In this document: piece by piece, positions 1-8,961 of the stretch
Layout: every line of letters begins with the position of its first letter
How positions within the stretch are numbered: the stretch's first letter is position 1
Origin: Pandoraea aquatica
GTDB taxonomy: Bacteria > Pseudomonadota > Gammaproteobacteria > Burkholderiales > Burkholderiaceae
Assembly: GCF_902459565.1 (NCBI RefSeq)
Contig: NZ_CABPSN010000001.1
Coordinates: 1,232,497 to 1,296,496, forward strand
Length of the DNA: 64,000 nucleotides
Direction: 5' to 3'
Program-made: the position numbers and the translations under genes
Notes under the pieces: model-generated
Told to the model about the DNA's origin: nothing
Databases searched by the model: none
Seen by the model: the letters and a program-made list of their open reading frames with translations, nothing else

Positions 1-819
1 TACGTCGGCATCGTGCAAGCTGCCGAAGGCACGAGCGACCTCCCGCGCTCACTCGCGCGCTACGTCGACTATCAGCAACGCGTGGACAGCGTGCGCAACA
101 AGGTCGTGAGCGCGGCCATCTATCCGTGCATTCTCATGTCGGTCGGCGGCGCGGTGAGTTTCTTTCTAATGATGTACGTGGTGCCGCGCTTCGCCGAGGT
201 GTATCAGGGCGCGGGACGCCAACTCCCCTTTGCGTCGCAACTGATGCTCGACTTCGGGCAACTCGTGAGTGCCCACACCACGCTCTTTCTCGCAGCCCAA
301 GGCGCGTTCGTGCTCGCGCTCGTCACACTGTGGCGACGCTTGCAGCGCAGAGGCGGTGTCGTGCTGTTGCTCTCACGCATTCCGGTGTTGCGCGAGCGCG
401 TTCGCATCTATGAGCTTGCGCGCGTCTATCTGACGCTGGGCATGCTGCTCGAAGGGGGTATCACGATTCTTCGGGCGCTCGCCACCGTGCAGCCTATGGC
501 CTCTGTGAATCTGCGCGCTGCGCTCGGCGCGGCGTCTGCCAGTGTCGATGCGGGTACGCCGCTGTCGAGTGCTTTCGAAGCAGCCGGCCTCACGACACCG
601 ATCTCCCTGCGCATGCTGCGCGTTGGCGAGCGCACCGGCGAGATGGGGCCGATGCTGACACAGTCGGCCGCGTTCTACGACGGCGAAATCGACCGCTGGA
701 TCGATCGCTTCACGCGTTCGTTCGAGCCGGTGCTCATGGCGGCCATCGGCCTTGTCGTCGGGGCCATCGTGATTTTGCTGTACATGCCGATCTTCGATCT
801 GGCGGGAGACCTCTCGTGA
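1..819 (+). CDS. GspF/PilC-like inner-membrane platform protein (5' end outside window)
   Basis: Inner-membrane platform protein of a type II secretion/type IV pilus-like machine, where it would connect the cytoplasmic ATPase to the pseudopilus. The frame is open from base 1, so the start lies upstream; 272 residues are visible, corresponding to the second T2SSF domain. There are hydrophobic segments at about visible residues 40-62 (ending VVPRFAEVY), 95-112 and 245-265. The opening AAEGTSDLPRSLARYVDY matches the conserved GE-x-G-x-L region of GspF, and RVGERTGEM repeats it in the second half. The stop overlaps the GTG start of the ATPase gene by four bases, so the two are translationally coupled. 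Family assignment is firm; the transported substrate is unknown. Confidence 0.88.
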   Translation, partial: YVGIVQAAEGTSDLPRSLARYVDYQQRVDSVRNKVVSAAIYPCILMSVGGAVSFFLMMYVVPRFAEVYQGAGRQLPFASQLMLDFGQLVSAHTTLFLAAQGAFVLALVTLWRRLQRRGGVVLLLSRIPVLRERVRIYELARVYLTLGMLLEGGITILRALATVQPMASVNLRAALGAASASVDAGTPLSSAFEAAGLTTPISLRMLRVGERTGEMGPMLTQSAAFYDGEIDRWIDRFTRSFEPVLMAAIGLVVGAIVILLYMPIFDLAGDLS

Positions 820-2531
820 GTACCCATGACCTCTCCCCAGCCGACATGCTCATCGATGCCGAGCTGCTCGCTCGCGCCCGTGAGATCCAACGTCAGGGCA
901 ACGACCAGGCCAGTCACGACCTCGTGAGCGCGCTGCACTCGCTCACGGGCAGCGACTTGCGCGACGTCGTCCTCGCGCTCGGCGCGCAACTGGGCTTGCC
1001 GGTGATGGATCTCGACGCGATGCTCGCCGCCCGGCCTGCGTTCGACGTCGTTTCGCTCTCGCAATCGTTGCAGCGCCATTGCGCGCTGCTCCACAGTGCC
1101 GACGGCGTACTCGTCGGCGTGGTGAGCGACCCCTTCGATCTCGATCTGCGCATCTGGTTGGGTGCGCGCGCCAATGCGCCAGCACCACTGCCATTCGCGC
1201 TGGCGTTGCACGACGATCTGCGCGCCTATCTTGCCAAACAGGAAGAAACGGCGCGGGCGATCGATCACGTGGTGTCGGGCGACGCCGGTGGCGCAGGCAA
1301 CGATCGCACATCGACGCGTCTCTCGTTCGCCAGCGTGGCCGAAGGGGCCAGTCCCGCCGTCAAGCTCGTCAATTCGACGCTGTACGACGCGCTCAAAGCC
1401 GGTGCCTCAGACATCCACCTTGAAAGCACCGCGACGGGACTGGCGATCAAATATCGTGTCGACGGCGTGCTCGATCACGCGGCATCGGCACGCGGCACCG
1501 ATCTCGCCGAGCAGGCGATTTCGCGCCTGAAGGTGCTCGCGGAACTCGACATCGCCGAGCGGCGCATTCCGCAGGACGGCAGTTTCCGCGTGGAAGCCGC
1601 CGGTCGCGACATCGATCTGCGCGTCTCGATCATGCCGAGTATTCACGGCGAAGACGCCGTGATCCGTATTCTCGACAAGCGCGCCATGATCGAAGCCTAC
1701 GGCGCGCTCACGCTTGAAGCGCTCGGCTTCGACCCGGCCTCACTCGTGAGCCTGCGTGCGCTGGCCCGCGAAGCCTACGGCATGCTGCTCGTGACCGGCC
1801 CGACCGGTTCGGGCAAGACGACCACGCTCTACGCGGCGCTCACCGAAATCCACGATGGCCGCGAGAAGATCATCACCATCGAAGACCCCGTCGAATACCA
1901 GTTGCCGGGCATCTTGCAGATTCCGGTGAACGAGAAGAAAGGACTGACGTTTGCCAAGGGTCTGCGCTCGATCCTGCGTCACGACCCCGACAAGATCATG
2001 GTCGGGGAAATCCGCGACCGGGAGACCGCCGAGATCGCCGTGCAATCGGCGTTGACGGGCCACCTCGTGCTCACGACCGTCCACGCGAACAATGTGTTCG
2101 ACGTCTTCGGGCGCTTCAATCACATGGGGATCGATCCGTACGCGTTCGTCTCGGCGCTTAACGGCATCTGGGCGCAACGGCTCATGCGCGTGAATTGCCC
2201 GCACTGCCGCGAGGAAGCCCCCACGCCGGACGATGCCGAACTCGCTAGCGTCGGGCTGACGCGCGCAGATGTCATCGACTTCCGCTTCATGCGCGGCAGA
2301 GGGTGTTCACATTGCCGTGGCTCGGGCTACAAGGGACGCCGCTCGATTGCCGAGATCCTGATGCTCAACGACGAGCTTCGCGAACTGGTGGTGGACAAGC
2401 GTCCGATTCGCCAGATCAAGGCCGCCGCGCACGCCAATGGCACGCGCAGCCTGCGTCATGCCGCGTTGATGCTTGTGCGCGCGGGCGACAGCACCCTTGA
2501 GGAAGTCCGGCGGGTGACGACGAATGCTTGA
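816..2531 (+). CDS. GspE/PilB-like secretion ATPase
   Basis: Hexameric cytoplasmic ATPase that powers pseudopilus assembly. The 571 residues include an N-terminal GspE-N-like region (about 1-150), the N2 motif DIHLE near residue 193, Walker A GPTGSGKTTT near 327-336, an Asp box with Arg residues (LRSILRHDPD), Walker B KIMVGEIRD near 393-401 and the His box TGHLVLTTVHAN near 414-425. A C-terminal zinc-binding tetracysteine is present: CPHC near 462 and CSHC near 497. The zinc module and full N1 domain favour an assembly ATPase (GspE/PilB) over a PilT retraction ATPase. The GTG start overlaps the upstream stop. It lies second in an operon of overlapping genes. Confidence 0.93.
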   Translation: MSTHDLSPADMLIDAELLARAREIQRQGNDQASHDLVSALHSLTGSDLRDVVLALGAQLGLPVMDLDAMLAARPAFDVVSLSQSLQRHCALLHSADGVLVGVVSDPFDLDLRIWLGARANAPAPLPFALALHDDLRAYLAKQEETARAIDHVVSGDAGGAGNDRTSTRLSFASVAEGASPAVKLVNSTLYDALKAGASDIHLESTATGLAIKYRVDGVLDHAASARGTDLAEQAISRLKVLAELDIAERRIPQDGSFRVEAAGRDIDLRVSIMPSIHGEDAVIRILDKRAMIEAYGALTLEALGFDPASLVSLRALAREAYGMLLVTGPTGSGKTTTLYAALTEIHDGREKIITIEDPVEYQLPGILQIPVNEKKGLTFAKGLRSILRHDPDKIMVGEIRDRETAEIAVQSALTGHLVLTTVHANNVFDVFGRFNHMGIDPYAFVSALNGIWAQRLMRVNCPHCREEAPTPDDAELASVGLTRADVIDFRFMRGRGCSHCRGSGYKGRRSIAEILMLNDELRELVVDKRPIRQIKAAAHANGTRSLRHAALMLVRAGDSTLEEVRRVTTNA

Positions 2532-3360
2532 GTGGCGCACGCAATCCCTGCATCTGGGCGTATCGCGAAGCGCGGTAAGTCTCGTGTTGCACGAGCGGAA
2601 GACGCGGACATGGCGTGTGCTCGCTACGACGGTGCTCTCGTCCTCTGCGGGCGACGCCTTCTTGCCCGCACTGCGCGACGCGCTACACGAAATGCTCGTT
2701 GATCACGCTAAGCACGCCAAGCAACGCGCCACGCTCGACATCGTGATCGACGACCGACTCGCACGCCTGTGGATGACCACGCCGCCGACCGGCGCGACAC
2801 GTCTGTCCGACATCGAGGGCGCAGCCACGATGCGATTCGCCCATCTATTCGGCGAAATGCCGGAACACTGGCAGATCGCCGGGGACTGGCAGGTGACGCA
2901 TCCGTTTTGCACCGTCGCCCTGCCCCGTGCGCTCGTCGACACGTTGACGGTGACGGCACAGGCGTGTCGTGTCCCCATCGTCGGTATCGCGCCGCAATTC
3001 GTGCGCGCGTGGAATCGATGGCAACGACATTGCCGCACACCCGGCTGGTTCGCCGTGATGCATGACGGCCTGCTGCGCCTCGGCATCACTGAGGGCACGC
3101 CCGTGCGCCTGCATGCGATGCACGAAGTGCCGATGCCGCCCGACCCCGACATCTACTGGTTGGCGCAGACGCTCTCGCGCACGGCCATGCTGACGGGCAC
3201 TGCACCGGTGACGACGCTACATCTGTGCGGCACCGTACCGAACGAAGGTCGCGTCACGCTCGCAGCGCTCAATCTCCATGCGCTGGCCACCCCGGCGGAC
3301 CTTGCCGTGCACGACTGGCAGCCTTCCGACCTTCTGGCGACGGGAGGTGCGCTGGTATGA
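2524..3360 (+). CDS. PilM/GspL-like cytoplasmic assembly protein
   Basis: Probable counterpart of PilM or the cytoplasmic half of GspL, which couples the ATPase to the inner-membrane platform. The 278-residue protein has no obvious membrane segment and begins with a beta-strand-rich MLEWRTQSLHLGVSRSAVSLVLHE, as expected of an actin-like fold. The sequence is divergent, so the call rests mostly on position: it overlaps the ATPase gene by eight bases and the PilN-like gene by four. In type IV pilus and type II-like operons this slot, directly before PilN and PilO analogues, is held by PilM. Confidence in belonging to the machine is high; the exact family is moderate. Confidence 0.6.
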   Translation: MLEWRTQSLHLGVSRSAVSLVLHERKTRTWRVLATTVLSSSAGDAFLPALRDALHEMLVDHAKHAKQRATLDIVIDDRLARLWMTTPPTGATRLSDIEGAATMRFAHLFGEMPEHWQIAGDWQVTHPFCTVALPRALVDTLTVTAQACRVPIVGIAPQFVRAWNRWQRHCRTPGWFAVMHDGLLRLGITEGTPVRLHAMHEVPMPPDPDIYWLAQTLSRTAMLTGTAPVTTLHLCGTVPNEGRVTLAALNLHALATPADLAVHDWQPSDLLATGGALV

Positions 3361-3911
3361 CACGCATCGCCATCGATTTCGCGCCGCGCGGTTGGCGACG
3401 CGCGCTTGGGTCACTGTCGCCGGTCTGGTACGCCGTGCTGGCGCTGGCCGTCGTCACCGCTATCGCCGCGTCGGTGCTCGGCTACCGTGTGTACGCACGG
3501 GATCAGGCGCGGCAGGCACTCGTCGATCGGATCGCGCAACGTGAGGCGGCCGAGGCGGCCCACGCGCGCGCGAATCCGCCCGTCGCCCCGATCGTCGTGC
3601 CGGTGGCACAAGCGAACGCGATCAACGCCATCGCCGGAACGCTCAATCTGCCGTGGCGCAGGCTGCGCGACACGCTCGACAACGCCGCCATGCCGAACGT
3701 CGCGCTGCTGTCGCTCGCTCCCGATCTGAACCGTCACTCGGTGCGTATCACAGCGGAGACAACGAATCCGGACGACATGATCGTCTACCTGCGGGTGCTG
3801 CGTGAGCAGCCCTTCTTTGTCGATGTGCAATTGACGCATCACGAGATCAACGATCAGGACATCAACCGCCCCATCCGCTTTCAGTTGGAGGCTGCATGGG
3901 CCGCGCGTTGA
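3357..3911 (+). CDS. PilN-like inner-membrane assembly protein
   Basis: Single-pass inner-membrane protein of 184 residues, probably the PilN (or GspL C-terminal) equivalent that dimerises with the next gene product. The short basic cytoplasmic N-terminus MTRIAIDFAPRGWRRALGSL is followed by one membrane segment (about residues 22-42), a helical Ala/Arg-rich stretch and a small alpha/beta domain near 90-184, the usual PilN layout. An ATG start at 3357 was chosen because it overlaps the preceding stop (ATGA) and precedes the membrane anchor directly; the frame is open further upstream. Genomes carrying related clusters often label this protein secretion system X transmembrane protein 1. Confidence 0.68.
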   Translation: MTRIAIDFAPRGWRRALGSLSPVWYAVLALAVVTAIAASVLGYRVYARDQARQALVDRIAQREAAEAAHARANPPVAPIVVPVAQANAINAIAGTLNLPWRRLRDTLDNAAMPNVALLSLAPDLNRHSVRITAETTNPDDMIVYLRVLREQPFFVDVQLTHHEINDQDINRPIRFQLEAAWAAR

Positions 3912-4486
3912 AACTCCGTCGGCCCGGGATGCCAGGTGCACCGCTGCTGAGCGCGCGACTCGCCGTCGCACGTCTGGGGGCTGCACGTACCGCCGTCCTG
4001 GCGCTGTTGCTGGTCGCACTCATAGCGCTTGGCGTATTCGGTGTGTCGTTCTCGCGCGACGACACGTCTTCCGCCAGCGCAGTGCTGGCCGCCGTCTCGG
4101 GTCAGCGCCGTTCGCCCGTCGCCGAAGCGGACCCGGTCGATGCACACCTGCTAGCCTTCTTCGCGACGCTCGGCAACCGTCGGCAGAACGATCTGCACAT
4201 CAAGCTGTTATTCGATCTGGCGAAGCAGAACGGTCTGACGCTGCGCCAAGGCGAATACCAGTACGGGTATGACAACGCCGCGCGCGTCGCGACGTGTCAG
4301 GTCGTGCTGCCGCTCAAGGGCAACTACGACGCGATCTGGCATTTCGTGCTGGAAGTCCTCCGGACGCTGCCGTTCGCCGCCTTGCAGGACATCAATTTCA
4401 AGCGCGACGCCATCGGCGACGCTGCGGTGAGCGCGCAGGTCCGCTTCACGCTTTATCTCCGGGATGTCCCGGCACGCACGCCATGA
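3896..4486 (+). CDS. PilO/GspM-like inner-membrane assembly protein
   Basis: Single-pass membrane protein of 196 residues with a membrane helix at about residues 32-52 and a periplasmic domain (about 90-196) in which a predicted alpha/beta fold is preceded by VDAHLLAFFATLGNRR. The layout and position after the PilN-like gene point to PilO or GspM, which form the periplasmic alignment complex with PilN. The frame overlaps the previous gene by 16 bases and the following one by four. Sequence similarity to any single family is too weak by eye to decide between PilO and GspM. Confidence 0.62.
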   Translation: MGRALKLRRPGMPGAPLLSARLAVARLGAARTAVLALLLVALIALGVFGVSFSRDDTSSASAVLAAVSGQRRSPVAEADPVDAHLLAFFATLGNRRQNDLHIKLLFDLAKQNGLTLRQGEYQYGYDNAARVATCQVVLPLKGNYDAIWHFVLEVLRTLPFAALQDINFKRDAIGDAAVSAQVRFTLYLRDVPARTP

Positions 4487-5154
4487 CGCCGCGTCGCCTG
4501 CTGCTCTGGGGGTCGCTCGCCGCGAGCATCGCGGCTGCGCTCGCGGATCCCTCGTCGCTGCCATTTTTCGCGTCGTCGGCTTCCACCACGCCGGTAGCCG
4601 CACACGTCGTGCGGGCGCACAGGCCTGTGAGGCCTGTGTCAGCGACGGCGAACCCAACGACGGCACCGGTCGCTTCCTCTGCTGCGGGCGCGACCACCGA
4701 CACCAGCGACGACGCCCTCGCAGCGGAACGTCGGGAGTTGCTGCGGCAAGTCCGCGCGTTCGTGTCGGGTAGCGGGCCGAGCGTCGGGGCATCGTCCATC
4801 GTCGCACCGACGCCACGCGAGACGCAGGCCGACGAAGACGGTGCGCCTGCGCCGCAGCGCCTGTTCGTCAGTCAGAACTGGGGGCCGCCGCCGCCCGCAC
4901 CTTCTTCCGCACCGGTGCCCACCACGCCCCTGCCGCCGACTGCCCCACCGTTGCCGTTCACGTATCTCGGCAAGGCGCTCGCGGCCGGCGCGTGGGAGGT
5001 TTATCTGGCGCGCGGCGAGAAGACTTTCATCGTGCATGAGAACTCCGTCGTCGACGACGTGTATCGCGTCGCGTCCATCAAGCCGCCGCGCCTGTCGCTC
5101 ATTTACATTCCCATGAACCAGCAGCAAGAGTTGGATATCGGAGGCACACAGTGA
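4483..5154 (+). CDS. Periplasmic YLGK-type secretion protein (PilP/GspC-like)
   Basis: Protein of 223 residues with an N-terminal hydrophobic segment (about 5-25), a long Ala/Pro/Thr-rich low-complexity linker to about 150, and a compact C-terminal domain starting PPLPFTYLGKALAAGAWEVYLARG and ending with YIPMNQQQELDIGG. That C-terminal domain is the type often mislabelled secretion system X translation initiation factor; its strand-rich form and position just before the secretin gene suggest a PilP or GspC homology-region role in binding the secretin. The ATG at 4483 overlaps the upstream stop. No translation-factor domain is visible, so that label should not be carried forward. Confidence 0.62.
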   Translation: MTPRRLLLWGSLAASIAAALADPSSLPFFASSASTTPVAAHVVRAHRPVRPVSATANPTTAPVASSAAGATTDTSDDALAAERRELLRQVRAFVSGSGPSVGASSIVAPTPRETQADEDGAPAPQRLFVSQNWGPPPPAPSSAPVPTTPLPPTAPPLPFTYLGKALAAGAWEVYLARGEKTFIVHENSVVDDVYRVASIKPPRLSLIYIPMNQQQELDIGGTQ

Positions 5155-7298
5155 AGTTGCCACGCCCTTCACCCAGTGCCCTCCGGAGATCGCGCTCGCC
5201 GCTATTGCATGGCACGGCCGCGCTCACGCTCGTCGTGCTGTCCGGATGCGCCGCGCAATTGGCGCTGCGCGACGGTCGCGACCTGATGGCCCACGACCAG
5301 CCCGAGGCCGGTCTGAAGAAGTTGCAGGAAGCGAGCAACCGCGCACCGGATAACGGCGAATACCGCCTGATCTATCTCAACGCCCGCGACAAGACATTGC
5401 AGGACTTCCTCGCCAGCGGTGAGAAGGAGATGGCGGCAGGCAAGTATCAGGCCGCGCGCCCGTGGTTCAGGCGGGCGCTCGATCTCGACCCGAACAGCGA
5501 GAAAGCGAAGTCCGATCTGCGCACGCTCGATGCCTTGCTGCGTCACCAGAACATGATCAAGCAGGCGTCCATTTCGATGGACGAGCGCCGGTACGACGCC
5601 GCGCGAAAGACGCTCGAACAGATTCTGCGCGAGCGTCCGGAGAACGATGCGGCGCGCGCCATGCTCGCCGAAGTGGAGTCGCGCGCCGCGCAGCCGGTGC
5701 TGAGCGCCGAGCTGTCCGACGCGTATCGTCAGCCGATCTCGATCGAGTTTCGCGACGCCCCGCTGCGCCAGGTCTTCCAGGTCATTGCACAGCGCTCGGG
5801 CCTGAACTTCGTCTTCGACAAGGATCTGAAGACCGACACCAAGGTCTCGATTGCCCTGCGTAACAGCACGGTGGAACAGGCGCTGTACTTCCTGCTTGTG
5901 ACGAACCAGCTGGAGCAGCAGGTGATGGACAACAACACGTTGCTCATCTACCCGAACCTGCCCGCGAAGGTGCGCGAATACAAGGAGATGGTGGTGCGCA
6001 CCTTCTTCCTGAACAACGCCGACGCGAAGCTGGTCGCCGCCTCCCTCAAGACGCTGACCAAGTCGACGGACATCGTCGTCGACGAGAAGCTCAACGCCGT
6101 GATCGTGCGCGACACGCCCGAGGCGATCCGCGTCGCCGAACAGGTCGTGGCACTTCAGGATCGCGCCGAGCCGGAGGTCGTGCTCGACGTGGAAGTGCTG
6201 GAAATCGCGCGCACGCGGTTGCAGAACCTCGGCATTCAATGGCCGGACAAAGTGGTGCTCTCACCGCTGGCGTCCGCCGGCAATGGGGCCGCGCTCACGC
6301 TGGCCGATCTGCTCTCGCCCACGCGCAACTCGGTGAGCGTCGGCAACCCGTCGGCGACGGTCAACCTCAACGTCAACGACGGTGACACGAACATCCTCGC
6401 CAATCCGCGCATTCGCGTGCGCAACAAGGAAAAGGCCAAGATCCTGATCGGCGACAAGGTGCCCGTCATCTCGACGACCATCAGCGGCGGCGTGGGCACG
6501 TTCGCGTCCGAATCGGTGAGCTATATCGATGTGGGGCTGACGCTCAACGTCGAGCCGACCATCTACATGAACGATCAGGTTGGCATTCGCATCGCGATGG
6601 AAGTCAGCAGCCTCGGACAGCAGACGATCACGAAGTCGGGCAGCACGGTATTCCAGATCGGCACACGGCAGGCATCGACCGTGCTTCAGTTGAAGGACGG
6701 CGAGAATCAGGTGCTCGCCGGTCTGCTCAACACGCAGGAGCAAACGTCGGGCAACAAGATTCCTGGACTTGGCGACTTCCCCATCCTCGGCCGCCTGTTC
6801 GGCAATACGACCAACAACGACAAGAAGACGGAGATCGTGCTGTCGATCACGCCGCACATCGTGCGTAACGTGACGCGTCCGGCCGAGAGCGCCACCGAAT
6901 TCCTGTCGGGCACTCAGGGCAATTTCCGGCGACGTCCTGCCGCAGCACTTCCGGACGCCACGCCACGCCCGCAAACCGCCATCGTGCCGGGGGTCGTGAT
7001 GACGACCTCGGGTGCGGGCGGTGCCGCCGTCTCGGCGAACGGCCTCTCGTTGTATGAGGCGTCGCACGGTGCGCCTGCCGGGACGCCGCCCGCCCCTGCG
7101 CCTTCCGCTGCACCCGCGCCGGTTGCGCCGCTGCCGCCTGCGGCAACGCCCCCGGCCGCCGGCACTGCTCCGCCGCCGGGTAATCCGGTGCCGTCTCCCG
7201 CACCGCCCGCGACGACAGTACTCGGCCCGACCAGCGATCCGGTGCCGCTCTCGTCGCAACAGCCTGTGCCCGTGGGCGGCGCACCGGCCCCGCGCTGA
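5151..7298 (+). CDS. GspD/PilQ-like lipoprotein secretin
   Basis: Outer-membrane secretin that would form the exit pore. The 715 residues include a lipoprotein signal with lipobox VLSGC (Cys33), a TPR-like helical region (about 40-185), an N0/STN-like domain (about 195-270, SIEFRDAPLRQVFQVIA), a secretin N1 repeat (about 280-345), and the C-terminal secretin domain (about 345-585) with VPVISTTISGGV and TEIVLSITPHIVR. The tail from about 630 is Pro/Ala-rich and likely disordered. A built-in lipid anchor and TPR region could remove the need for a separate pilotin. GTG start overlaps the upstream stop. The domain order is that of TPR-containing secretins of type IVb/Tad-like or system X machines, not classical GspD. 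Confidence 0.9.
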   Translation: MKLPRPSPSALRRSRSPLLHGTAALTLVVLSGCAAQLALRDGRDLMAHDQPEAGLKKLQEASNRAPDNGEYRLIYLNARDKTLQDFLASGEKEMAAGKYQAARPWFRRALDLDPNSEKAKSDLRTLDALLRHQNMIKQASISMDERRYDAARKTLEQILRERPENDAARAMLAEVESRAAQPVLSAELSDAYRQPISIEFRDAPLRQVFQVIAQRSGLNFVFDKDLKTDTKVSIALRNSTVEQALYFLLVTNQLEQQVMDNNTLLIYPNLPAKVREYKEMVVRTFFLNNADAKLVAASLKTLTKSTDIVVDEKLNAVIVRDTPEAIRVAEQVVALQDRAEPEVVLDVEVLEIARTRLQNLGIQWPDKVVLSPLASAGNGAALTLADLLSPTRNSVSVGNPSATVNLNVNDGDTNILANPRIRVRNKEKAKILIGDKVPVISTTISGGVGTFASESVSYIDVGLTLNVEPTIYMNDQVGIRIAMEVSSLGQQTITKSGSTVFQIGTRQASTVLQLKDGENQVLAGLLNTQEQTSGNKIPGLGDFPILGRLFGNTTNNDKKTEIVLSITPHIVRNVTRPAESATEFLSGTQGNFRRRPAAALPDATPRPQTAIVPGVVMTTSGAGGAAVSANGLSLYEASHGAPAGTPPAPAPSAAPAPVAPLPPAATPPAAGTAPPPGNPVPSPAPPATTVLGPTSDPVPLSSQQPVPVGGAPAPR

Positions 7299-7843
7299 TG
7301 CGCATGACGCGGATGCCGCCTCGCGCCAGACCCGCCGCCCGCCCGGGGTCTGGCAAGACTGCCTCGTCTGCCGTATCGCAGCGCGGCTTCACGATGATCG
7401 AGCTGCTGGTCACGCTCGCCATCATGGCGATGCTGGCGACGCTCGCCGTGCCCGTATCGCAACTGGCCGTGCAGCGTCGTCAGGAGCAGGAACTCGCGCG
7501 CGATCTGCGCGAGATCCGTCACGCCATCGACGCTTACAAACGGGCGTGGGACACCGGTCATATGGAACGAAAGGCGACGGAGACGGGTTATCCGCCATCG
7601 CTCGAAATTCTCGTGCAGGGCGTGCCGGACATGCGCGATCCGAAGCGCAAGCGTCAGTACTTCCTGCGCCGCATTCCGCGCGATCCGTTCAACAACGACG
7701 ACTCGCTCACCGACTCGCAGACGTGGGGCAAACGCAGCTACGCCAGTCCGCCCGACTCACCCGCCGAGGGCGACGACATCTACGACGTCTACACGCTGTC
7801 GCACGGCGTGAGCCTGAACGGCGTGCCCTACCGTCTCTGGTGA
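7298..7843 (+). CDS. Pseudopilin 1 (GspG-like)
   Basis: Major-pseudopilin candidate of 181 residues. A long basic leader (about 29 residues) ends in the prepilin peptidase site RG^FTMIELLV, with the conserved Glu at mature position 5, followed by the hydrophobic stalk helix. The mature region contains RDLREIRHAIDAYKRA and LRRIPRDPFN, both typical of GspG proteins, whose C-terminal calcium-binding loop follows the PxDPW/F block. The start shares one base with the secretin stop. The leader is longer than in most GspG proteins; an internal ATG at 7304 would shorten it by two residues. The required prepilin peptidase is not in this window. Confidence 0.88.
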   Translation: MRMTRMPPRARPAARPGSGKTASSAVSQRGFTMIELLVTLAIMAMLATLAVPVSQLAVQRRQEQELARDLREIRHAIDAYKRAWDTGHMERKATETGYPPSLEILVQGVPDMRDPKRKRQYFLRRIPRDPFNNDDSLTDSQTWGKRSYASPPDSPAEGDDIYDVYTLSHGVSLNGVPYRLW

Positions 7844-7850
7844 TCCGACC

Positions 7851-8381
7851 ATGAACTCGCTTGCGAAAATTCACCGTCGGTATGCGCGTTCTGCGCATCG
7901 TCCCCCGCGCGGCTTCACGCTGATCGAGCTGCTGGTCGTGCTGGGCATCATCGCGACGCTCGCCACGCTCATGATCCCGAACTACGTGCCCGCGATCACG
8001 AAAGCGAAGAACACCGTACTCACCGAGAACCTGCGCACCTTGCGCCGCGTCATCGATCAGTTTTACGACGACACGGGCCACTACCCCGTCAATCTCACCG
8101 AGCTCGTCGAGCGCAAGTATCTGCGGGCGGTACCTATCGATCCGGTGACGGGCAGCGACACCACCTGGATCACGATGACATCCGCCGAGAACGCGGCGCA
8201 GGACCCCAGCGCGCAAATCCTCGCGACGAGCCGGTCGGCACAGGACGCGCTACGCTTCGGCGCGTCCACACCGACGCCGCCCCCCGGCGCGATCCCGGTC
8301 GTCGAGGACAAGGGGATCTGCTGCGTGAAGAGCGGCGCGACAGGGGCCGACCCGGCGGGCAAGGCGTATGCGGACTATTGA
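7851..8381 (+). CDS. Pseudopilin 2 (GspG/GspH-like)
   Basis: Second pseudopilin of 176 residues with a leader of about 20 residues and the cleavage motif RG^FTLIELLVVLG, retaining Glu at mature position 5. The segment RTLRRVIDQFYDDTGHYPVNLTELV and the LRAVPIDPVTG block are G-type pseudopilin features. The C-terminus has two Cys (GICCVKSG), which could form a disulfide in the periplasm. It begins seven bases after pseudopilin 1 and its 3' end overlaps pseudopilin 3 by 14 bases. Two G-like proteins in a row suggest one major and one minor subunit, but which is which cannot be told from sequence. Confidence 0.86.
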   Translation: MNSLAKIHRRYARSAHRPPRGFTLIELLVVLGIIATLATLMIPNYVPAITKAKNTVLTENLRTLRRVIDQFYDDTGHYPVNLTELVERKYLRAVPIDPVTGSDTTWITMTSAENAAQDPSAQILATSRSAQDALRFGASTPTPPPGAIPVVEDKGICCVKSGATGADPAGKAYADY

Positions 8382-8955
8382 TCGTCCTCGGTGCAAACGC
8401 CGCAGCCCCCGCAGTCTCCACGGCCAGTACGGTTTCACGTACGTGGGACTGCTGATCCTCGTCGCGGTACTGGGACTCGTCGGCGCGATGACGATCCGGG
8501 TCGGTGCGCTATGGCAGCGTGCTGCGCGCGAAGCGCAATTGATGGAGATCGGTGCGCAGTTCAGCGACGCCCTGCGTGCCTACGCCGACGCCACGCCCGC
8601 AGGACAGTTGCCGCAACCGCCGAATCTGGCCGCACTGCTGCTCGACCCGCGCTTCCCGACACCGCACCGGTACTTGCGCAAGATCTTCGCGGACCCGATC
8701 ACCGGCAGCACGGACTGGGGCATTACCTATGTGACGACCGGCAAGGGGGTGCTTGAGGTGTATAGCCGCTCGTCCGCCGCGCCGCTCAAGACCGCGCACT
8801 TCGACGAACAGTTCGGCACGTTCTCCGGCAAGACGCATTACTACGACTGGCGCTTCTCAGCGGCAACGGCAACGCCGGATGTCATGCCGTCGATACCTAC
8901 ACCCGACCCGGCCTCTGGCCCCGGCGCACCGCCGTCATCCCTCACGCCCTTCTGA
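8368..8955 (+). CDS. Pseudopilin 3, lacking the usual Glu5
   Basis: Third pseudopilin-like protein, 195 residues. A basic leader ends in YG^FTYVGLLILVAVLGLVGAMTI: the Gly/Phe cleavage site and hydrophobic stalk are present, but the canonical Glu at mature position 5 is replaced by Gly. Loss of Glu5 is known for tip-located GspK-type minor pseudopilins. Later residues include LLDPRFPTPHRYLRKIFADPITG, again a G-type block, and a Pro-rich C-terminus. Start at 8368 overlaps the preceding gene. Probably the tip or priming subunit; assignment to a specific letter is inference. Confidence 0.78.
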   Translation: MRTIDRPRCKRRSPRSLHGQYGFTYVGLLILVAVLGLVGAMTIRVGALWQRAAREAQLMEIGAQFSDALRAYADATPAGQLPQPPNLAALLLDPRFPTPHRYLRKIFADPITGSTDWGITYVTTGKGVLEVYSRSSAAPLKTAHFDEQFGTFSGKTHYYDWRFSAATATPDVMPSIPTPDPASGPGAPPSSLTPF

Positions 8956-8961
8956 CGATTC

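Noticed and set aside
675..1268. Antisense frames over the secretion, anti-sigma, AraC and prp genes (several over 150 codons)
   Set aside because: They are high-GC shadows of well-supported genes on the other strand, with Arg/Ala-rich nonsense composition.
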